64,000 nucleotides of DNA, from the NCBI GenBank assembly GCA_030761205.1, contig JAULJL010000002.1, forward strand, positions 22,237,010 through 22,301,009, written 5' to 3'. The notes under the pieces are model-generated. The model worked only from the letters and a program-made list of their open reading frames with translations, was not told the DNA's origin and did not search any database. Shown here one piece after another: positions 56,881 through 64,000 of the stretch; within the stretch, counting starts at the first letter, position 1, and every line of letters begins with the position of its first letter. Origin of the DNA: Fremontodendron californicum (taxonomy: Eukaryota; Streptophyta; Magnoliopsida; Malvales; Malvaceae). Both the position numbers and the translations under genes were made by a program.

Positions 56881-58599
56881 TTGGATGCAGGCATCATATA
56901 TCCTATCTTTGATAGTTCATGGCTGAGTGCAGTTCAATGTGTGCCCAAGAAAGGAGGAATGACGGTGGTTGCCAATGCTAATAATGAGCTTATTCCAACT
57001 AGAAAAGTGACTGGTTGGCGGATTTGCATGGACTATCGAAGGCTTAACAAAGCTATTAGGAAAGACCATTTTCCTTTGCCATTCATTGATCAGATGCTAG
57101 ACAAATTGGCTAGTAAGAAGTTTTATTGTTTTTTGGATGGATATTCAGGATACAATCAAATTGAAATAGCTCCTGAAGATCAAGACAAGACTACTTTCAC
57201 TTGCCCCTATGGAACTTTTTCTTTTCAGAGAATGCCATTCGAACTTTGCAACGCTCCTACTACCTTTCAGAGATGCATGATGGCCATATTCTCCGACATG
57301 GTGGAGCAAGGTTTAGAGGTATTTATGGATGACTTTTCAGTTTTTGGAGATTCTTTTGATGAATGTCTACATCACCTTGTTAGAGTGCTTAAGAGATGTG
57401 AAGAAACAAACTTGGTGTTAAACTGGGAAAAATGTCACTTCATGGTTCAAGAAGGCATAGTTTTAGGACATCAAGTTTCTAGTAGAGGGATTGAAGTAGA
57501 AAAAGCAAAGATTGAAACAATTGAGAAGCTCCCACCTCCAATCTCTGTCAAAGGTATTCGGAGTTTCCTTGGTCATGCTGAGTTCTATAGGAGGTTCATT
57601 AAAGACTTTACCAAGATCTCAAAGCCACTTTGCAACCTCCTTGAAAAAGAAGTCCCTTTCAAGTTTGATGATGCATGTCTAACAGCTTTTAGGACATTGA
57701 AAGAGAGACTGGTTTCCGCACCTATCATTATTGTTCCAGATAACCTGCCATTTGAGCTCATGTATGATGCTAGTGACTTTGCAGTTGGCTCAGTCTTAAG
57801 CCAACGAAAAGATAAGATATTTCATTCTATATACTATGCAAGAAAAACTTTGAATGATGCTCAGTTTAATTACACCATCACTGAAAAAGAATTGCTCGTA
57901 GTAGTATTTGCTTTTGATAAATTCCGATCTTATCTTGTGGGCACCAAAGTCATTGTCTACACCGATCATTCAGCTATCAAGTACTTGATTGATAAGAAGG
58001 ATGCAAAACCTCACTTGATCCGTTGGATACTTCTTTTGCAAGAGTTTGATTTAGAGATTCGAGACAGAAAAGGAACAGAAAATCAAGTGGCAGATCATTT
58101 ATCAAGATTGAATAATAGGGCACAAGTTGGCGATGAAATCCAAATCAATGAGACTTTTCCTGATAAGCAACTCTTTCTAGTTCTTCAACAGGAATCACCA
58201 TGGTATGCCGACTATGTGAACTATATTATGAGTAGAATCTTTCCACCTGATTTAAATTCACAACAAAAGAAGAAATTCTTGCATGATGTCAAGCATTATT
58301 ACTGGGATGAACCTTTCTTGTTTAAGCAATGCAATGATCAGATTATTAGAAAATGTGTACCCAAAGAAGAAGTTGAAAATATTTTGCAACATTGTCACTC
58401 TTCGGACTATGGAGGACATTTTGGAGGAGAACGGACTACGAAAAAAGTGTTACAATCAGGTTTTTATTGGCCCACTCTCTTTAAAGATGCTCACCAGTTT
58501 GTTGCTAGATGTGATAGATGTCAAAGAGTGGGTAACATCTCAAGGAGAAACGAAATGCCTCTAAACAACATTCTTGAGGTAGAGATTTTTTATGTATAG
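56881..58599 (+). pseudogene. RT, RNase H and start of integrase of element E (long open segment)
   Basis: 572 codons without a stop. RT: WLDAGIIYPI, GWRICMDYRRLNKAIRKDHF, FLDGYSGYNQIEIAPEDQDK, catalytic FMDD in LEVFMDDFSVFGDSF (about 57313-57357). RNase H: FELMYDASDFAVGSVLSQRK (first Asp) and VIVYTDHSAIKYL. Integrase HHCC zinc domain from about 58388 (HCHSSDYGGHFGG, then CDRCQR). The frame is lost just before the integrase core, at a stop at 58597-58599. All catalytic residues I can check are present, so this region decayed late. Confidence 0.92.
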
Positions 58600-59482
58600 G
58601 GAATTGATTTATGGGTCCATTTATTTCCTCATACATCAATCTTTACATTCTAGTTGTGGTTGATTATGCATCCAAGTGGGTGGAAGCAACAGCCTTGCCA
58701 ACCAATGATTCCAAGGTGGTCTTAAACTTCTTAAAAGAATATATCTTCACCCGCTTTGGCACTCCAAGAGCAATCATTAGTGATGAGGGGTCTCACATTT
58801 GCAATAAATACTTTGAAGCCCTTTTTGCTAAATATGAGGTCAAGCACAAGATTGCCACCGCCTACCATCCTTAAACAAGTGGTCAAGCTGAAGTCTCCAA
58901 TAGAGAAATCAAGAGGATTTTGGAGAAGACTATCAGCCCGACTAGAAAAGATTGGTCCAAGAGATTGGATGATGCATTATGGGCATACCAAACTGCTCAT
59001 AAAACTACGATTGGGATGTCTCCATACAAATTGGTATTCGGAAAAGCATGTCATCTTCCAGTAGAGTTGGAGCACAATGCATATTGGGCGATCAAGAAGT
59101 TGAATTTCGATCTTCAAGTAGCAGGAAGAGGTGTCTATTGCAACTCAATGAGATGGATGAATTTCGTCTTCAAGCCTATGAAAATGCCAAGCTTTACAAA
59201 GAAAATACCAAGAGATGGGATGATAAGAAGATCATTGAGCGAAATTTTAACCAGGCCAATATGTTTTACTCTACAACTCTTGACTCAAACTATTCCCAGC
59301 AAAACTAAGATCTCGATGCTCCGGCCCTTTCAAAATCACAAAAGTATTCCCTTATGGAGCAGTCAAGTTAATCGATGAAAAGGCCAATCTCAACTTTAAA
59401 GTATATGGGCAACGACTCAAGCAGTACTGGGGAAGCGATTTTGAACGCCAAAAGTCCTCCATCATCTTAGCCGGCCCAGAAT
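58600..59482 (+). pseudogene. Integrase core and C-terminus of element E (broken)
   Basis: VVVDYASKWVEATALP (first catalytic Asp), AIISDEGSHICNKYF (second Asp) and TSGQAEVSNREIKRILEK (Glu) are all readable but separated by a stop at 58873 and frameshifts near 59130 and 59260. The C-terminal LLYNSRL/FPGKLRSRW module is present in broken form at about 59265-59330 and the reading ends FERQKSSIILAGPE at about 59482. This is the module kept intact in element F. Confidence 0.88.
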
Positions 59483-60341
59483 AAGCTTGAGATAGTCAAG
59501 CCGATGACTATAAATCAAGCGCTTCTTGGGAGGCAACCTAAGCTCTTTACTCTTTAATGTTTGCTTTTATTTTATTTTATATTTCTTTTCTTTGAAATTT
59601 TCTCTTTTAACTAATATTTTGTTATTTATTTTATTTTTTTACAGGTTTATGCAAAAAAAAAAAAAAAAAAACAGAGAGGTCGGCGCCATGGCGCCCTAAA
59701 ACGTAATTTTTTTTCCTAAAGTCAGAGTGGTTGGTGCCGCGGTGCCCAACCTCGTAATTTTTTTTTTTTCAAATTATAGTCAGTGTAGCTGGCGCCACAG
59801 CGCCAACATCGTAAAAAAAAATTAGGGTTTTAAAAAAAATAAACACCCTAACCCCCAAACCTTTTTCATCTTTTCATTTTTTTTTTGGCAGCCACCAAAC
59901 CCTCTCCTTTTTTTTCTCTCAACTTTCAACTCTTTCTTCTTTTTCAAAATCTCTCATTTTCTCTCAACTATCCATCTCCATAAAAACCCACTACATAACT
60001 ATAAATTTCTTTGATCATCTTCAAGAAAGGACTCTTCCATCATCCTCAAGTTTTTCAAGTAAGTCTTTCAAATTCCATAAAGATTACACAAGTTTGAGGG
60101 TTTTTGGTTACTTTTTAGTATTGAAAGTTGTTCTTGCTTCAAATACTCTTGATTGTGGATTGGGTTATTATGGGTTTTTGAGAATTAGTCCAAATTAGAA
60201 AATTATTCTTTGCTTGTTGTGGATTGGGTTGTGCTGAGCATATTTGAGAATTGAAGAATTTTCTAGTAATTCTATCTTAGGTTGTGTGCTTGGTGAAGAT
60301 AATAGTTGGATTTGGGTTAATTGTTGAACAAGAACTAGAAT
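59483..60341 (+). other. Spacer between pol and ORF3 of element E
   Basis: It starts with the Athila-type sequence containing GCTTCTTGGGAGGCAACCTA (59522-59541). It has a possible 3' splice site (TTTTTTTACAG, about 59634-59644), an A-run, and three GC-rich palindromic units (see next feature). No ORF. Confidence 0.7.
59676..59815 (+). repeat. Three GC-rich near-palindromic units in the element E spacer
   Basis: GGCGCCATGGCGCC (perfect 14-bp palindrome, 59682-59695), GGTGCCGCGGTGCC (59733-59746) and GGCGCCACAGCGCC (59791-59804), each followed by a CGTAA and a T- or A-run, 51 and 58 bp apart. They stand out from the surrounding A/T-rich sequence. Confidence 0.75.
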
Positions 60342-61327
60342 ATGGGACCAAGGAAGAAAACCCAAACTGGCACTAGTGCACCCAATTTTGATAGAAGCAA
60401 GTTTGTATCTGATGCAACGGTTCAACGGCATAACCACTTTCTCCTACATAAAAGCTCTATTCCGGAGAGGAGGTTTCATATTGATCCACATGAGCATTTG
60501 AGTTTCAGCAAGTCATCAATTCACTTCATTGGCAGAAATTCTGTGCTCCACCGCCATCTTCCGTACTCTCGATTGTCAGAGAGTTTTATGCCAATGCCTT
60601 TGAACTTAGCAATAATACGATTTTTGTCCGTGGGTGCCTAGTGCCGTTTGATCTGCAGATGGATGGGCCAATTGACATGAATGCTGTCACAGAACATTTA
60701 TGCCCCAATAGGACTAATTGGAAGACTTCAAGGGATGGGGAACTTGTTTCATTCAAGGCCATTACTTTCAACTGAGAGATTCGGGTTTGGTTGCATTTTT
60801 TAGCTGCCAATATGCTTTCTTGTAAGCATGTTAGTGATGACACCAAAGATCGAGCCATCTTGCTCTATATTCTCACCACGAGCAAGACAATTGACATTGG
60901 CCAGCTCATTTATCGGACTGTGCTGCATAATCTTCGATCACCAAGAGAAAGCCTTTGGTTTCCTTCTTTAATCACTCAATTGTGTGACCAGACAGGGGTC
61001 CGAATGGGCAATAGTGAAGAATTGTTACCTCCGAAGGGTCCCATAGATGGCACTATTATATATCGCTTGACCCGAGACATGGAGAGTCCACCCTCAAGAC
61101 CCGGTTCGAGTTCATCACAAGCTTTTCCTTCACCTAGGCCTCCTCAACCTCGACAATTGACCATGACGAAACGCATAGCTCGATTGGAAGCTTGTAGTGC
61201 TCACCATGATGACTGCTTTCAGGCCCTTGAGCAAATGTTCCATTTTCTTGGTCATCATATGGATGCCAACATGCACCAAGCGCCCGCTATGACAACACCA
61301 CCACTTTTTGATGATGAGGAAGAATAA
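60342..61327 (+). pseudogene. ORF3 of element E: plant-mobile-domain-like Athila protein (broken)
   Basis: It starts MGPRKKTQTGTSAPNFDRSK at 60342, with SIPERRFHID following. A frameshift near 60590 and a stop at 60775 separate this from the second half, open from 60791 to 61327. That half has the helical block HVSDDTKDRAILLYILTTSK and a Pro/Ser-rich tail ending in an acidic DDEEE. This resembles the 'putative plant transposon protein' downstream of pol in Athila elements, distantly related to plant mobile domains. In element F this position is occupied by the two accessory ORFs instead. Confidence 0.78.
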
Positions 61328-62678
61328 GTAGATGAGGAAGAGGAAGATTAGAGTGCTCTCGGGTTTTCTTCATTGGCAGGGGAGTTCTCTCATTCTAACT
61401 CTTTTATTTTTCTAACATTGAGGGCAACGTTTGATTTAAGTTTTGGGGGTGTTTATTTGTTTTTAGTTTTATTATGTTTGGTGTGTCTTATGCGTTATTT
61501 TCAGTTTATTTTACATAGTTATGTTTAAGAGTTATTAAAAAAAAATATGATGCATTTTGACATGATGAAATCCTTATCCACTGATGAATTTTAGCTATTG
61601 ATTTATCTTGATTCTAAGGAACAACATAAGCATGAGAAGAATTTGTGTTAAATTCTTTTGTTAGTTGCATGTTAGGATGTGATTTTCAACAAATTGAGCA
61701 CTTAATCTCTTGTTTAGATTTGCATTGCTTATTTAAAGACTGATTATGTTGTTTGAATTGCGATTATGTCTAGAACCTAGAATTTGTTTGAGTCTCTCTC
61801 AAGGCGAAATCCTAGACAATACTAAGTTGAGGAAGTGATTTAGGCCATCTTTGGATCGTTTGAGCCTTTCAAGCTTACCTTTATATATGATTATCCTTAG
61901 TCTACCTCTTTGAGCCTAATTGATATATATATCTTTTCTTTGATTACCACATCTTTTAGCCTATCCAAATAAGAAAAACCATGATTAACCCTCACTACAT
62001 AGGCATGTGATGATATTACAGGAAACAATTATGAGCCATGTCGAATTTGGATGAAATAGTGGTGATATATACATATATATATAAAAGAGTTATGGTTCTT
62101 CAAAAATGAAGAACATAAAAAAAAAAAAGGTGAATAAATTGGTGAAGCGAAAAAGGAAGTGTATTCAAAGAAAGAATGGAGAATGTAATTTGAGGAAAAG
62201 ACTATGGCTCTGAAAAAATCCTGATAAAAATGTAAAGTGTCTATGGGTGAATTTAGCCAAAATATATCCTTTATCATAGCTTGACCCTAGCCTTAGTTAC
62301 AAGCTTAATAAAGACCTACTTGATCCTTGGCAAAGTGTTAGTCTACATTAGTGGAGAGAGAGATGAAAAGCAAACATATGAGAATCTAGTACTATAATTC
62401 GTATTTTGCATTGACATAAACTTGTTCGGATTGCATGCAATGATTTGACAAGAGATTATTCACACACACACTGAAAATCCATTCAAGCATGTAACATATG
62501 ATTGAATTGAATCATAAAGTTTTATTATGTTTGTGTTTTACTTTGAATTGAGATTTGAAGATAGCTTTTGAGGAAAAATTAAGGAAATCATTAGTTAAGT
62601 GCATTCATCTTTAGCTATGCTTTATTTTGTTTTGATTAGTTTGTCTTGTTTTGTTTTGCTCGAGGACTAGCAAAATCT
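61328..62678 (+). other. 3' non-coding region of element E
   Basis: A/T-rich, no gene. It contains the Athila-type ATTGAGGGCAACG stretch (about 61420) and blocks shared with 10880-12644 of element F (for example the CTAGCAA(A)ATCT(T)AAGT stretch just before the PPT). Confidence 0.7.
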
Positions 62679-62692
62679 TAAGTTTGGGGGTG
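62679..62692 (+). other. Polypurine tract of element E
   Basis: TAAGTTTGGGGGTG directly before the 3' LTR, matching that of element F. Confidence 0.8.
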
Positions 62693-63903
62693 TGATAACT
62701 CTATAAAATAGAATTATTTAATCCTATTTTGTGCTTTTAAAATAGCTAAGTCCTTGTAGTTTAAACTATTAATTTACTATTTTTATTTATTTCTTATTTA
62801 GTTTTATTTATTTTATGTTTTATTTTAGTTATTAATTAATGTCTTTTTTAATTTTGTAGAGTCCTAAAGCTAGAAGGAAAAGCTCAACTCATATATGGAA
62901 AGTCCAAGTTAGAGGCAGTCTTTGGCTACTAAGTTTCCCTTCTTCAAGCTTTCAAGGCTCAATAAATAGGAATCCTTAGGCTTTATTTTAGATTCTTATT
63001 CAGTTTTTGTTTTAGTTTTCAAAAAGAGGAGAACAGCCACCACCATCTTGCAAGAAGCCAAGAACAATTTTGGAGACTAGAAGACTGAAGAACTGACAAC
63101 CTTTAGTTTTTTCTTCTTCCTTAATCTTCTCTTATTTTCTTGTAATTTGATGTTGGTGAAACTCCTTTGGTTATTGTTTTCAATGTCAAGCATGAACTAA
63201 ATTTCTTTTCTAGGATTGCAATGGAACTCAACACATAGTTTGGATTATTTTACTCTCTAGTTTGATTTAATGATATTTGAGTTATTTATGCATTCTTGTA
63301 CTCAATGCTTTTAATTGCTTGATCACCAATTAAACTGATTTGTTAACCTAAATACAACTAGACATAGGGAGTTTAGTGTTAGACATGGATTGCATAACAC
63401 ATGTTTCATATTCATTTGTTAGGATGTATTGATATGCAGGTAGGGTAGAAATACACTTACATGTCATGTGTAATCACTTTTAGAGTCTAAGCTTAATGAG
63501 TTTCTCTTAAATTCAATTATCATAGACATATAGTTAATTGGTTAAGGGAGATATTTTTATAAGACCATCGGCAGATGCTTATAAATAGATTGGAACTCTA
63601 GATTAACAACTTAAGATCATTAATCAAATTACGAGGATAAAAGACATCCAAGCGAAGTGTTGAGGGAAGTTGTAATCCTAGGCTTTTCTCCATTGATTTA
63701 AACCCAATTTTTATTTGCTATCTTTGTTTATTATTTTCTTTAATTTAGTTTTAATGTACACACTTTTTAATTAATTATTTGGATACGAGTTTAATTTTAG
63801 TAATTAACAAATTTAATATCAATTCCTCGTGGGTACGACACTCTACTTCCACTTTGTTACTTGTTTGCGATAGCGTGCACTTGCGTATTGAAATTCAACA
63901 ACA
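62693..63903 (+). repeat. 3' LTR of element E
   Basis: 1211 bp, beginning TGATAACTCTATAAAATAG and ending CAACAACA. It pairs with 52337-53566. Confidence 0.93.
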
Positions 63904-64000
63904 ATTAGCGGAACATAGAAATTAAAGAATACTTACGTAATCCTTAGACCATTTTCTAAATCTACCTGCACGGACTTTCTCCAAGTCACCACCAGTAATG
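63904..64000 (-). pseudogene. Continuation of the CACTA transposase gene (exon plus splice donor)
   Basis: On the - strand GDLEKVRAGRFRKWSKDYV is open and followed by GTAAGT, a consensus 5' splice donor (about 63926-63931). The next exon, with the DUF4216-like block, is on the other side of element E at 52250 and below. Positions 63904-63908 are also the right target duplication (ATTAG) of E. The gene continues beyond the window. Confidence 0.7.

Larger units (their letters stand above)
52337..63903 (+). mobile_element. Element E: near-complete Athila-type retrotransposon, decayed
   Basis: An 11.6-kb element on the + strand: 5' LTR (1230 bp), tRNA-Asp primer site, gag, protease, RT, RNase H, integrase, spacer, ORF3, long 3' non-coding region, PPT and 3' LTR (1211 bp). 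The LTRs differ by several indels and substitutions. All genes are broken but most domains are readable, which makes it a good reference for what element F has lost. A hAT-type MITE interrupts gag. Confidence 0.94.

Overview
This is plant nuclear DNA, most likely from a eudicot with a large repeat-rich genome. I cannot name the species. Essentially the whole window is transposable elements nested inside one another, and I see no ordinary host gene, rRNA or tRNA gene. The families are plant-specific: Tekay-type chromovirus, Tat/Ogre-type and Athila-type Ty3/gypsy LTR retrotransposons, a CACTA (En/Spm) transposase fragment and a hAT-type MITE.

Layout. (1) 1-19306: element A, an old, decayed Tekay chromovirus on the + strand, with LTRs 1-2421 (cut by the window edge) and 16705-19306. 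(2) 4742-14134, inside the reverse transcriptase of A: a very young Athila-type element, called F here. Its two 1477-bp LTRs differ at one base by eye, and it is flanked by a perfect 5-bp duplication. F has lost RT, RNase H and the integrase core. It keeps one 881-codon ORF (gag, protease and integrase C-terminus) and adds two intact accessory ORFs: a 178-aa basic, cysteine-rich protein resembling the small nucleic-acid-binding proteins of plant flexiviruses, and a 215-aa LOG-family protein (cytokinin riboside 5'-monophosphate phosphoribohydrolase family). (3) 19307-21015: element B, the RT part of an Ogre-like element on the - strand, into which A inserted. (4) 21016-about 51630: element D, an Ogre-like element on the + strand with a 5.3-kb LTR, tRNA-Arg primer site, ORF1 and gag, whose 3' part is missing. 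(5) 22887-42474: element C, a complete but pol-less Ogre-like element on the - strand, inserted in the LTR of D with CTCAT target duplications. It carries long tandem arrays and two gag remnants. (6) about 51640-52336 and 63904-64000: a CACTA transposase fragment on the - strand. (7) 52337-63903: element E, an old Athila element on the + strand inserted in a probable intron of that CACTA gene. It has a near-complete but broken gag-pol and a plant-mobile-domain-like ORF3, and a 522-bp hAT-type MITE sits in its gag zinc knuckle.

The main discovery candidate is element F: a recently mobile LTR retrotransposon that has traded its polymerase for what looks like a two-gene accessory cassette. One gene is virus-like and could act in silencing suppression or transcription; the other is related to cytokinin-activating enzymes. 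Each ORF is directly preceded by a good-looking 3' splice site, which suggests expression from spliced subgenomic RNAs. F would need RT and integrase supplied in trans, for example by an Athila relative of the E type. These functional roles are inference; the ORFs, motifs, LTRs and duplications are read directly from the sequence.
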